Source: Certhia americana (Eukaryota > Chordata > Aves > Passeriformes > Certhiidae). Taken from it: a stretch of DNA of 64,000 bases. The translations under genes were made by a program, and so were the position numbers. Positions 38,927-52,080 of this stretch are shown here, one piece after another; positions within the stretch are counted from its first letter, which is position 1; each line of letters opens with the position of its first letter. The stretch covers positions 67,879,776 through 67,943,775 of the forward strand of contig CM031857.1 of assembly GCA_018697195.1 (NCBI GenBank). Reading direction: 5' to 3'. The notes beneath the pieces were generated by a model that did no database searches, was not told the DNA's origin, and was given only the letters and a program-made list of their open reading frames with translations.

Positions 38927-41900
38927 CTGTAGAAGGTGGGCTCTGGAAGAAGCCTCAACCTCTGACATTTTATTGATGATACCAAGATTATCTAGGTTCA
39001 AAAGATTCCCTTCCCTTATAAAAGTGTGTCACATTATTTTAATAGACTGAGGACTTAAAGACCTAAGAGAGTTCTTTTGTTCAGGTGTATGGCCACTGTT
39101 AAAATAATCCTTTAACATAACCCTTACAGGTATTGACTTGAAACTTCTTAGTTCCCTATAAAAGACAGACCACTCTGTTGCTACATGATGGACTCTTCTC
39201 TTAGTTTTCTTTCCTTTTTTCTCCCAGGTGCATTAGAGTTGTTTTGTTTTGTTTTTCTGGAATCTATTTTGATTTCTAAATTACTGTGGGTTTGTGTGAC
39301 ATTTTCTCCTGTTGTCTTTGGTCATTCAGATGGGTAGGTTTGGTAGCCACAGATACTACCATCAGAATCACATAAGGGTTGAGGCTGCAAAGGACTTGTG
39401 AAGGTCATCATTTTTTTGTCTCTTTGCTGCTGTCTTTTCAGCCACTCTGTATCTCTTTTGGACTGAAGAGCTCAGAACTCTGGTACCCAGCTGGCACAAA
39501 TGTGAATTTGGTACAGTCAGTCCACTGGCAGCCTTTAACATTACCTTGCTTGTTTCTGACTTCACAGATCTACAATAACATTTTCTAGATGCTCTAGAAG
39601 CCCAGCCATATATTTGCTCTTGGATCAAGCTACCATTCCCTCAAGTGGACTTCTTTGCTCCTAACAGCAATCTATTTTTTATCTCCAGGAAATAGAGTAT
39701 TCTTGTTTCAAGAGGAACTCTCCAAAGCTACTTCCTGCTCAAAAATACATTTTGATTTCTCCAGGGAAATGTTCTCCCTAAACTGTTTTTAGCTCTCTCC
39801 CATCCTTGACCTTTAGGTACCATTTTGTTGCAACCTCCCCTTCATGACCCGTCTTTTCTCTGTTTTGCTGGAGACATGTACCTGTATCTCTTTCTTTTAA
39901 ACTTCCAGGCAAGTGAAATCATATTCCCCTCAATGTCAGTCAGAAATTAACTCCTTAAACTCTTTCCATCACTTTTTTAAGCTGGACACTTTCTGCTACT
40001 ACCATTCATTATTTTTTTCAAGTAAAATACGCTATTATGGCACAATATCAGTGCACACTTCATTTCCTCTAGTTCTCATGGGGTACAAATGTAGTCTTCA
40101 AGGTCCAGCTCTATCTCTGTTCCACTGTTTACTCTTCTTCACAACTGCTTTCTTCACTTTTCCCTAATCTTTTTGTTATTGCTTTTTGGTTACTTTATTT
40201 TTTCAAATGATTATTTTTTTTTTTTATCACCCTGTCATTGAAATCCTGCTGCTGGTATATCTCTTCCTGTTATACCTGATATACTTTCTGAAGCCTTGAC
40301 CACATCTATTGAAATCTTCCCATAGAAGAACTTGAACTTTACTGGAGGACACAGGCACAGAATACTATTTCTTCTCAAGGCAATCCTCTGATTTTTTCTC
40401 CAGCTCTCCTGCTTCAAAGTTGCTGAATATGAATGTATTACCCTGAGAGACCTTCATATAATAGATTCTCAGCCAAACAGCATGACTCAGATATATGTTC
40501 TGACAAAACTGATATTCAAATATTGCTGCAATTACCTCACTTTTCTTCATAGGTGAAATTTGCTGACTTTTTTTTTTTACTGTTTCATTTTTTACCTCCA
40601 GAAATTTGATCTTGCTCCCTTACTGTTTGCAGAAGCTGATACCTCTTCTCCATAATGCCAGTGTTTTATTACAGATGTGTTTATAGTCTTTTTACTGTAA
40701 CTGAATAAGGTTGTGATGCCATAGTAGGTGGGCAGAATGAAGTGTGTTTAATTCTGTGATGAAATTTCAACTTCAGGTTTCAGAAAGACTATTCAAACAG
40801 GTGAGGAGTTCTTAGAAAGTCTATTCCAAACTTAGCTGTGGTCCACATGAATCTATCTTGCTAAAGGCTCTTTGTAAACTGGGAATAAATTCCCCAAGGT
40901 TTTTCACCTGCAGATAATGATAACATCCTTAAAATAAATCAATATCCAGCTTCTTAAAAATGACAAGTAGCTGCTGTGTTTTCCAAGATTCTTCTCCAAG
41001 AACCATTCTCACCATTCCAGGTCTGTAGTGTTTATTTCTCATTTTCCACCATGCCAGTCTCCTGGTGTCCCTGAAACCCTATTTTAGCACATCTTTGTCT
41101 TCCTGTCTCACTAATCTGCACAACTGATATAATGATTTTGGGATTACTCCCGTGCCTGGTCTTCCTCTTTTCTGGTGTGGCTGAAATTTGTATTAAACTG
41201 TCTTTTAGAATGGGACCATGTAAAATGTGCAGAGTAACTGAACAGAAATTCACAGTAATGTATTACCTATTCTTATCTGGCCTGTGCATTCAGTTTGGGT
41301 TAGCACATGCAACTCTGGGCACTTTTTGGAAACAACTTTAACTCTCTAGAACTCAGTCTATGTCCATGTCTAATTTTTTTTTTTGTTTGTTTGTTTCTAG
41401 TCGGGAATGAAATTGTGCAATAACTGTCTTGCACTTGCACTTCTTCATAATTTCTTTTCCTGGCCAGCAGTTGAGGAGGAAAATTAAATGACAATGAAGT
41501 AAAGCAAGTGCAAATATTGCATCTTCCAAAAGGGTCATTCTAATTTGGGCAAAATGTCAAAGAGGATTTCCATATATCTTAGCCATTTCCCCTGTTTTTG
41601 TTCATAGTCAGCAGAATGAGCTAGTTTCTATTATATTAAAAATAAAGTATCAAAGTTGTATTTTTAGGTTAAATATAAAAGAATGATAACCTGTTAGCCA
41701 TGTTCTCGTACAGATTCCTTGCCTACCTATTCTAATGACGTGAATGAGCATCATTCCTTTACCTATTTTTAAACACAGAATACTCTTGCAAACAAAAAAT
41801 TTTATTTTAGTGTGAATTTTCTGGTTAAATACAAGTTACATACCTCAAATATGATTCCCGTGCATTTAGATTGATGCAAACCTTCCTTTGAATCACTTGA

Positions 41901-42489
41901 CTGAAAGCATTTCTTTCAGTCTGTGAAAAGCTGTGTTATGCCAGAAGTCCAGATGCAAAGAGCAAAAAGCCATGAGAATTAGGGCAAAGATAAGATACCA
42001 TAACATTTAAGAATGCAACATTTGTAGTAACATCCAATTTGCCAAAAGTATCTTATCAGTACAAATGTAAATGTTAAAATTAATTCCTACTAAATTTGAA
42101 TCCTTTTTATGGACTGATAATACAGATAGGCAGATTTGCTGCTCCTTATTGATGGCATAAAGCAGTTGAGATTCGTTAACACTGTTATGCTTCCGACCAA
42201 TAATGAGCCTGCCAATGTATTGCTGTGCTTTCCATCACTATTAATAAAAGACATGCTCCCCTCCCTTTCTCATAATTCCCTTTTCAGCTGCTATTTTAAG
42301 GAAACCTTTTGCCCCTTTTAATATTTTAAACCCCACCAGGCTCAATAGGTGAAAGATGAAGCTGGTGTATATATTTCTTGCATCCGGAATAACAGGGAAG
42401 GGAACAGTAGAGAATCGGATTCCTTCCCTAATTTTTCATGTTAGCTGTAAACATTTAATGAGTGATTCCTACCACATATCAGCAGCTGG

Positions 42490-42890
42490 GGGATCACTGA
42501 ATCACGGACTATGCTGAGCTGAAAGGGACCCTCAAGGATCATTGAGTCCAACTCCCCAGGACCATCCCCAAGAGCCACCCCATGTGCCTGAGAGCATTGT
42601 CTAAATGCTTCTTGAACTCAGACAGGTTTGGTACTGTGACCACTTCCCTGGGAAGCCTGCCCCAGTGCCCAACCACTCTCTGAGTGAAGAAACTTTCTCT
42701 AATATCCAGCTGAAATGTCCCTTGACACAACTTCAGGCCATTCCCTTGGATCTTGATGAATATGTTCCTAAGAATGTACATCAGCCATCATTTCTGAGGG
42801 CTTCATGTCCCACTTATTGCTACTCCCTTGGCCAGTGATTTGCTTTGTGAGTATGCCCCACAACTGAACACCATGAACAGTTCTGGACCT
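42490..42890 (-). mobile_element. CR1 3' fragment, minus strand
   Basis: Reverse-complement CR1: begins with the element's end (ATCACTGAATCACGGACTAT, GAAAGGGACCCTCAAGGATC) and passes through the CCAACCACTCTCTGAGTGAA and CTGAAATGTCCCTTGACACA blocks. Inactive and 5'-truncated. Confidence 0.85.
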
Positions 42891-42894
42891 AAAC

Positions 42895-45350
42895 ATTACT
42901 GTTCAAGAGCAAGTTTTGCGAAACAGGAAAGTGTAATTACACATATTTCTAATTATCTGATGGACGGGCAAGTTAAATTCACCACTCTTGAGAGAACCCC
43001 CACATAGCAGTGTGGTTATGACTGTGCCTGCTGGACCCGGCCTAGATAATGCCTGGGTGTGTTATGGATGGGATGATGCATGATTCAGTCTGTTCCAGTA
43101 AAGAATCTGGACACAGACACTTTTTTGTTTGGTTGATTTTTTTTGTGTAATGGGATGGGATGTGATGCATTGTGGAAAAGAGGGTTTAAATGTGTGCAAG
43201 TAAGTTGCAGTGCGCCTGGGTTCCTGGCTAATCCTATTTACTAATACAGACATATCCTGCAAGTCACAGGGAAGCCTTGAAGACAGAGTTACAGTGGACC
43301 TTGGAGTTGCCTTCTGCCACAAGGAATGGCATGCATTTTGTGAGTCACTGCCCCAGTGTAAGCAGACAAACCTCTCACAGAGTCAGAGCAGGATCCACTT
43401 GCAATGCAGATAGCAGAGAAGATGAGCAGCTGATGGAAAAGGGTCATCTGGCAAAACAATGGAGCACTGCAGTCTGAACTGTAAGGGAATTGCAGCTGAA
43501 ACAGGGAAAAAAAGAAACCTTCCCTTTCTAAAGCTAGGTGGAGACCTAAGTAACCAAATGAGTCTCTGCAGGTGGGCCATAGTATAAACAGCACTCTGTT
43601 AATTCTTCAGGAGTAGGAGGCAAATAAAACTTTCATCAATGACTAGACAATGGCAGATGTTTTCTGGATAAATGGAGCTCTGTTTTTTCTGATCTCCTTG
43701 TTTACCTACAAAAAGTGTGCTGGAGGCTGTACTCTGAATTAAAGTAATTTCCAAGCTAGGCATCTGCATGATAGATGTTAAACCTGAAGCAACTTTTATA
43801 AGATTTCTTTGCATTAATGAAATCAGTTGTCTCTGAAGTTGATTAATTGCATCTGGACTTTAGGGAATAAGATTGCTCAGAGAATTTCTGGGTAATCAAC
43901 TATTCTCTCACCTTTGGGTCTGGTGAGAGTACAGTGACTAATTCAGATTTAATTTTCAATCTTTTAGCTGTTTAAAACTAGATGAGCTGAAGCTTAGTGT
44001 CTGAGTTTTAGCTCAAAGAAGGTTTAGGATAGGATAAATAAGTTAAAAATGAAAGGTGGTTCCTACATCTGTTTATTGAGTTTATTTGTATTCCTTAAAT
44101 TTGTTTGTGTCTTGTCACATAAATTTTAGATAAACTCAAGGACAAATGATGTCATATTGTCTCTTTTATCATACATTCCTCATGTTAACATCTGTGTCCT
44201 AAGCAATTACTTCTCCATGTATAACATTAGTCACCACTTAAGCACCAGTAAATTTGGATCACCTTTTCTAAACAATGACTGGGTATGCATATTCCATACA
44301 GCTTCCATTTCTAAAATCACAGTTAGAGTAACACATACTTTGATTTAAATATTTTTTTAATATTTAAAATATTAATAGGTTAATATAAATGATCAGGATG
44401 AAACATTTCCTTAATCTCTATTTTCGGCTTAAGAAATTAGCCATAAACTCAGACCAAAACAAACTTTTCCTTGGCATTGATTCAGATGTTTTTAACCAAA
44501 TCCTTTTTCTTGGGAAATCAATAATAGCACTCACATTGGTCTTCTGGAGGGACAGACAGGGTCATTCATAATAAATATATTTTGTGAATTCAATTATCTT
44601 AAAAACAGTGATACCAAAATAAATAAATTCACATCAGTTGTTGATTTTTCTGGACAAAATCCATGTGTAATAAATATGTCATGAGGAAAGGACACAGGAT
44701 ACTCTACATTGCTGAAGAGACTGACATTCTAACTTTTTTGTACTTAAAAATTAAAATGTTTTCTGATAAATGGAAGTTTTTATATGAATCATCAAGATGA
44801 TTAAATTTATTGAGAGTATCTGAAAATCTAAAAACAATTTCTGTGCAAAAAATATGTTGGCTGAATTTGATGGTCTAGGCCTTTGACTATGCACAAATAG
44901 CAACTGAATACTGGTTTTGACCTGAGAGCTTCACGTTCTCATGCAGGTTGTTTGATAAATGTGAGTATCAAAATTTGAACTGGTTTAGTTCCAACTAATG
45001 AATGAACTTAACTGAGTCATTTTTGCTTGGAGTTTATTTTTCCCTGAACCCATATATTCAATGGGAAAATATTGACATGCACAGACTGTGATTTGGATCT
45101 ATTGGCAAGAAAGGAAACTTAGAGCAGTAATGCATTTGGTTTAGATGTCTCTTTCATCACATTACACATTAGACAAACTAAGTATTGAACATGTGAGCCA
45201 TGCTTATTTCCTGCTCTCTGCCAAACTTTTTGTCTAGAACTAGGTCCACAATGACCTGACTTAACTAGAAATAGTTAACAACTGCGTAGGCCACACCAGT
45301 TAAGATCAAGGTGTAGAGTCTGTCTGAGACAAAACTTTTCTCGCTTCTCC
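42895..45350. other. No gene recognised
   Basis: AT-rich intergenic DNA ending abruptly at the pyrimidine-rich array. Open frames at 43289-43594 (101 codons) and others lack domains. Confidence 0.5.
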
Positions 45351-45354
45351 GCTT

Positions 45355-48300
45355 CCCCATAATAAAGACCGCTCCCCTTTCCCTTCCCTTTCCTCTCCCT
45401 TCCCCTTTCCCTTCCCTTCTCTTCCTTCCTTGCCTCCCTTTCCCTTCCCTTCTCGCTCCTTCCCCTCTTCCGCTTGGCCCCCCTCTCCCTTCCTCCGGTG
45501 CTCTGCCTCCTCTTCTCGGGTCCCTTATTCTCGCTTCGGTTGAAATGCCCCTTTCCCTTGCCCTTCCCACTTCCCCTCCCTTCCCATTACCCTTCCCTTA
45601 TGTAGCCTCTCTCCGTTTCCCTTTTTTCGGCTCCTCCTTCCCGATTCCCCTTCCTCCACTTCCCTTCCTTCCCTCCTTCCCTTTTTCCCTTCCGTCTTCC
45701 CTTACAACTTTCCCTTCCAACTTCCGACTCCCTTACCCGTCCTTGCCCTTAACCTTCCCTTCCCCTTCCCTTTCCCTTTGCCTCCCTCCCTTCCGCTTCC
45801 CTTGCGCCTCCCTTCTCCCTTCCCTTCCCTCCTTCCCTTGCCCTCCCTATCCCCTTCCCTTCCATTTCCCTGAACTTCCCCGTACCCTTCCCTTCCCGTC
45901 CCTTCCTGTCCCTCCCTTCCCTTCTCTTTCGGCGATTCTTCCCTTCCCTTTTTATACCGAATCCGACACTTTTTCCAATCCGTTCTCCCTTCCCTCCTTT
46001 TGCACAAAAAAAATTGCCGTATGCCGGGCTTCCCATTGAAGCTTGTCCACTCCCTGAGACTTGGTCTCTGAACTGCCTTGTTTACCTCTACCTTGCCTGG
46101 CTTTGGCCCTGTAACTTTCCCTCCTGAACTTTCCCTTCTCCTTCTCCTGCTATACCTCTGGATCCCCTATCCCATTCCTCTGAACTCCTGAATCTTTCCA
46201 ATATCCGTGTTTGCCCTATGTCCATTCGCCCTTCCTTTGAATCCCGTAGAGTGGCTTCCTCAATACTCCGTACTGGCGGCAGATCGAACTTTCTCACAGT
46301 AATCCCTTCCAGTCACCACATCAAAGGCGCTGGTACTCGTTCGGCCATTCCTGATATTCCTGAAGGGGGTCCATTTCTCAGCATTCCGTTCTAGGCATTC
46401 CCTAACTGGGTCCTTTTCGCCACTAGACTTCGCTTGCTTCAACTCGCGTTCTTTCTGCTATCCCTTAATCCGTAAATCCCTATGCCCTCCCAGGCCACTT
46501 TGCCACTCCCTATTCGCACTCACTATTGCCTCTAACAGTCACGACTGGCACTACCCTGGGGGGGACGCCTGAACTAGCCTTCTCTAATCAGGGGCTGAGA
46601 GCTTCCGCTATCCTCTGAACTAACTCCCTCGCGATGAATGCGGTGCCTCTTGCGCTGAATCTTATCGCTTCCTGAACAGAAGTTTTCGCCAATCCTGAAC
46701 CAAATTCAACCTCCCTGACAACTTGCACGCTATTTAAGCCATTCACTCAATCCCTTACGACCCAAGCAAATTCACTGTGGTAATGTAAACCACACGGGCA
46801 CTTTATTACCTACCCGATCCACATCCCTTCCCATCTCGAGCATATCACGACGCCGAGTATGCCCATAGCCTAACCTCCTCTCGCTAGTCCATCTCCGTTC
46901 CATGTTCAGCCAACTATCCCTTCCCTTCCTGCTCACCATTCCCTTCCGGCATTCCCGTCGCGCAACTATGTCCCCCATTCTGTTCCGCGGTTCGCGAGCT
47001 AAAACGTATACCGCCCTAACATGCAGCCAAAGTTAAGTATTCCTAGTAGACAACGGCAGAATCATGCGCCGTTCCTTCCCTTACGACTTCCCATTCGCTT
47101 CAGGCTTACCACAAGCGCTGCCAGCTGATAGTCACCTCCCCACCTTCACTTAGTGCTCAGCCTATCCTTCCTCCCTTCCTGTTCTACCCCTTCCAAATTC
47201 GCGTCGTCAACCTCGGAAGCTTCGCTGTAACTCTCCTGCACGCTACTCCTCGCTTCCACTCCTTTTCTGCGCGGAATGTCATGCCCCTACTCGGGGCTGC
47301 TTCACTCTTGGGGCCTCACTTAATGTACCCTTTACCTTCCCATGGGTGTACCTCCCCACAAAACATCCGCGGTCCCACTTCCTCCCTCTTCAGCCCAATC
47401 AGCGACTCCTCAGTCCAGTTCTTCGCGACCTAAATAAGTCTTCCAGCCACTACCTTCCTTTCCCGCTATCCCTAAGCATTCCCCCCTCCCCATAAACCGT
47501 ACAGGTTACATTCTTCCGCTGTCCCTTGCTTCCATTCAAGGGACCATGACTTCATACCTTAACTTCCTGAAACTTCCTGAACTTTTCTGAACTTCACGGA
47601 AACACTATGCGCTGAACTACTTCCCTGAACTATCCCGTAAAGAGTCCTTCAGCGCTATAACTAAGTGTGCTGCTGAACATTAACCCTGATCATCACTTCG
47701 CAAAGATGAAACTTCCCCGTGTAGACTCGACCGAACTTCCGAACTAATAGACTTTCGCGTGGAACGGAACTTCGCATGAACTATCCCTGACTTGACATCC
47801 CTTTCCCGAGCTGACACACATCCATGAACCTACCGATGAACTACCGCGAACTTCCTCTAGAACTTATCCCTTCCTTAAACATTCCCTACATTTACACGCA
47901 TGAACTGTCGGTAGAAATTCTTTCCTTCAACATCACTCGAGCTGTTCCCCTTCCCTAATTACCAGGGGCTTGTGGCACGTGCTTCACCTTGACCGTCGGC
48001 CATCCGTTCCCGGCGCTTTCAAGCTCGGACTTCCTGTCCCTTCCCTTCCCCCCCTTGTTCCATCCTTGCCCTCCCTCCCTTCCCTCGCGCTCCTTCCCTT
48101 TCCTTCCCCTTCCCTTCCTTTCCATGGGGGGCCCCTTTCCCTTCCCCTTCCCTATCCCTTCCCTTCCCTTCCCTTCCCTTCCCGTTCCCACTTTCGCTTC
48201 CTTTCCCTTCCCTCCCTTCCCTTCCTTCACTTCCTTCCGCTTCCCTTCCCTTCACTTCCCTTCCCTTCGTGCCTTCCTAATCCCATTCCCCTCCTCCCTG

Positions 48301-49315
48301 CTCCTTTCCCTCCCTTCGCTCTCCATTCCTCTTACCCCTTTCCCTTCCCTTCCTTCCTCCCTTAACTTTTGCCTGAGACTTCCCTTCCCTGAACTTTCCC
48401 TTCCCTTTCACTTCCCCGAACTCTTCCCTTCCCGAAGTCTTCCCCTGTAACTTCCCTGACTTCCCTTCTTCCTGAAGTTCCGAACTTCCCTTCCTGATTC
48501 CAACTTCACGTGACTTCGCTGTATACTTCCCTCCTCCATGCATTGCCCTAGAAGCTTCTTTAACACCCTTCCTGAACTCCCATGAATCGTCCCTCCATTC
48601 CCTTTTTCCCTGAACTCCCTTCCACTGACATTCCTCCCCCTGTTCCCTGAATTCCTTCCGCTTCCCCTTCCCTTCCCATGAACATTCCCTGACCTCTCCT
48701 CTCCCCTGAACTTCCTGAACATTCCTTCCTGAACTTCCCTGACTTCCTTGCCACTGAACCTTCCCGTCACCTGAACTTCGCCTGAACTCGTTTCTCTTCC
48801 CTGTAACTCAGCTGAACTATCCTGAACTTCACCTGAACTTCCTGTGGAGCTCCCTCTCGAAACCGACTGACTTGCCTTTCGCCTGTGTGCTTCCCTAATC
48901 TATGCCCTCATGCCCTATCTCTCCTTCCTGAACTTCCGCTGATCTTGCCGCTGAACCGTCTACCCTCAGAACTTCCCGCTTCCCTGACGTCCTTCGAGCC
49001 GTTCCCCGGTGTCCCCTCCCTTTCGAACCCTTTTCCCCCCTTTCCCTCCTTCCCTCCCCCCCCCGCTTCCCCCTCCCTCCCTGCCTTTGGTCTCTTGGGC
49101 GCTCAGATGCGGCATAACTGAAGTAAGGCCACAAGCCTCCTCGTCCTCCTCCTGCCCTCATCCTTGCTCTCTCTCCCGCTCTCTGCTCTCCGCTCCCTCT
49201 CCTCCTCCTCTCACCTCTCCGCTCGTTCCCATCGTGGCAAAACCCTCATATCTCCATCTCCTCTCCCTCGTCTTCTCTCACTCTCCACCTCTTCTCTCCT
49301 TCCCTTCGTAGTAAA
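45355..49315 (+). repeat. About 4-kb (TTCCC)n / (TTCCCTGAAC)n satellite-like array with scrambled core
   Basis: Sharp boundaries with AT-rich DNA on both sides. 45360-46000 and 47990-48360 are (CCCTT)n-type with CT variants; 48365-48990 is decamer (CTTCCCTGAA) with many indels; 49010-49315 is CT-rich. The core 46040-47950 is of much higher complexity but still carries repeated fragments of CTTCC and CTGAAC at irregular spacing. Long open frames here (up to 164 codons) code only for Pro/Ser/Leu/Phe or Gly/Arg/Lys/Glu low complexity and are artefacts. Confidence 0.85.
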
Positions 49316-51860
49316 TGCTGAGATAAAAGTACCTTGACATTTGCCTAGAGATAGGACAGTAAACGTTTTTCTTAAGGTTTTGTTGTGATTAGTTCACTTT
49401 AACAGAGCAGTGGCAAAAAGGAGAGAAAGATATCAGGAAGGAAATGATGAATAGGTGTTTTTATAAAACTTGACAAATCACCACTTCAGATGGACTGAAA
49501 ACATTTTTAAAAATTCGTAATTATTGTAACAGTACATGGTTAAATAAAAGAGTATAACGTTTCACTTTTCCACTACAATTTCTGCCATCACATAGTTTGT
49601 TGTTTATCTTGATTTGTTATAAGTCTCTCTAAATCTGTGCTTTAAAAAAAAAAAAAAAAAAAAAAAAATTAACTCTACATCAGTGCTTATGAATGTCCCC
49701 AGATATGATAACCTTAGGCATATGTTGTAGGTTTTCATCTCAAGCAACCGATTCCTAAAGTACAATGACAGGAATTCAAGTTTGTAAGTAACAGGGCCTT
49801 TATTTCCCCAGAGATACAAGTGTGGAAGTCAAGGGAAATACAATGACGTTGTTAATGTTTTATTTATAACAGTTGGTAGTCCCACCCTTGGCTACATTGT
49901 CTGAGCTACTCTGTTATTTTCATAAAAAACACAACAGGCAATTTCTATTTTATACAGATGATTTATTTCTACATGTATGAGGAGGAAAAACCCATTTTTA
50001 TTGGCTGTTTGTGATCTTTTAAGAGAATCTTGTCATAATAATTTATGCCTCAAAACACTGATTAGGTGAGCTAGATTAATTGGATAAATTTGGAAGGTGT
50101 AAGATTCTGGGCATTCCTTTTCATCTCACAAAAGATAATCTGACTTTAACCATTACTTCTCTGCTGATAAATACTCTAATGTTGCAAAGGTGTTAAGGAC
50201 TTCAAGAAGTCATCACAGGATTTTGCTTGCTTTAGCGTAACAGATTGCCAGTTGTTCAGTATAATTCCTGGTATTTTTATAAACGAACTTCTGTTGTAAA
50301 AAAGAAGTGAGATTATGGGAAGCACAGTTTGACTCACAATTCATAATTCCTTTTCCAAAATCAAACTAATTAAATCTGTTTAATGTTTTTTTTAAATGGT
50401 TACAGGTCATCATTTGCTGAAGAATTAGATATGCATCTGTCAGAATATTTTAAGAAATGCCAACATTTTTGTATTTTTGGTGTATTTTTGGCACCGTCAC
50501 AATTAGGAAGTATTTGAGAGAAACTCATGCCACGAGGCTGTCACAAAACACAATTTATTAAGTTCAAACAATATTTAAATATTTGGACATCTGTTGGTTT
50601 ATCCAAGCTTTCCAAAATTTGCCCATGATTTTCTGTATGAAAACATTTCATTAAGTACTTAGCCAGTTACCAAGTCTGAAGTGAATAAAACCTGACAGAA
50701 ACATCAAAAATCTTTGTAATGTGGCTTTAAATGTCCAACTAAAGTAATCCAAAGTCAATTAGTCGCAAATTGTGTGAATCAGCTGCTAATTAAGTAAACC
50801 ATTACTTGGAAAAGTAACAGAACAGGGTTTTGCTTTTAAGGTGTTTTGCAGATCAAGCAAGATATTTCACTTACAAGGCTTCTTAAAATAAAGGAAGTCT
50901 TCAGGATTCATCTGAAAGACTCCTGCAAACTCCGGTGAGATGAACTCATGCCAGTATTATGAAATATGGCTGTCTCCTGAACTGATATATGAATGAGCGC
51001 CTGGAAGACTTCTTCAAATTGTATCAGAGGATGAGTACTTAAAAAATAACTGGGAAGTTGAAAAAAGTGTCTAAGGTATTTTAGATCATGCAGATAGAGA
51101 CTTCAGACATCCCTACAGATATCCAGGACTGAATACAGGAAGATCCTGTCTGAAAAGCAGTCAAAGAACAACCTTAATTAAGGAGCTTCTTGAGAGCTAC
51201 GGAGCAAAAAGGAAGACTATATGCTATAGAGTGAAGAACTATTTGGTATTTTCTTTTCCTCATGAGGCAATAAAGAACCCTGAAGGAAATAGAATTTTGG
51301 CTTTATCAGAGAATGAAGTTATTAAGGAGAGAAGAGATTCTGCTGCATCTGACAATAGGTAAATCTCATTGTTACAGAGACCCGATGTGGCCATATTTCA
51401 TGTTTGTGAGGATCCACTCTTAGTGGCTTTAGTAAGGTTTCCAGGCTGTTTAAGAGGGACCAAATCACAAAGACAGAAGTGTAATATAGATGTGGTGGTA
51501 TTTCATATTTGATGTGACTTTTGTTCTGCATTATCATGCAGAAGTCCAAGCAGTGTGTTCTGCTGTGTCTTCATGTACTTTCAGCTATCAGAAAAAGCAA
51601 ATGTACAACTGAATTTCAGCAGGCTTATGTGGAAAAAGGTATGTTAAATAGGAGAAGCTGAAGAGGTATGATAATATGTAGCCTTAGATATATTTCTTAC
51701 TAAATATTTGAATTTTGATGAATTTCCTATTCTGGTCCAGTTTTGTTTTGTTTTGGGTTTTTTTAACATTCTCAGCCAGTTTTATATCATCCTTCCTTTG
51801 AAAGTCTTACTTTCTTTATTTTTTGCAATAATTTCTATTTTGCATTGAATATTACACTAC
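49316..51860. other. No gene recognised; includes poly-A tract
   Basis: AT-rich DNA with a run of about 26 A at 49643-49668. No repeat family or coding domain was identified. Confidence 0.5.
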
Positions 51861-51861
51861 C

Positions 51862-52080
51862 ACAGAAAAGCTGAAGTTTGGAAGGGACCTCTGGAGATCA
51901 TCTGGTCCACTCCCTTGCTAAACAGGACCATATCCTGGGATGTCCAGGACCACGTCCAGGTGACTTAAATATCTCTAGGGTCAGAGATTCCACAATCTCC
52001 CTGAGCAACCTGAGCCAGGGCTCAGACACCCTTACTGTAAAAAAGTGTGTCCTGATACTCATGAGGAACAGGTAAAGATG
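51862..52080 (-). mobile_element. CR1 3' fragment, minus strand
   Basis: Reverse-complement CR1 tail (GGAAGGGACCTCTGGAGATC, TCTGGTCCACTCCCTTGC, ...AGATTCCACAATCTCCCTGA, then AAAAAGTGTGTCCTGATACT). Confidence 0.85.

Larger units (their letters stand above)
33951..42485. other. Upstream intergenic DNA; no gene recognised
   Basis: AT-rich DNA upstream of EDNRB with no supported coding exon. Items inside are listed separately: poly-T at 35642-35667, a CR1 terminus near 37960-38026, a TTTA/TCTA repeat near 38890-38925, and a pyrimidine-biased block at 39170-41400. Confidence 0.5.

Noticed and set aside
45265..49311. Many open frames of 60-164 codons on both strands
   Set aside because: Low-complexity products of the TTCCC/TTCCCTGAAC array; no stops in C/T- or G/A-rich DNA.
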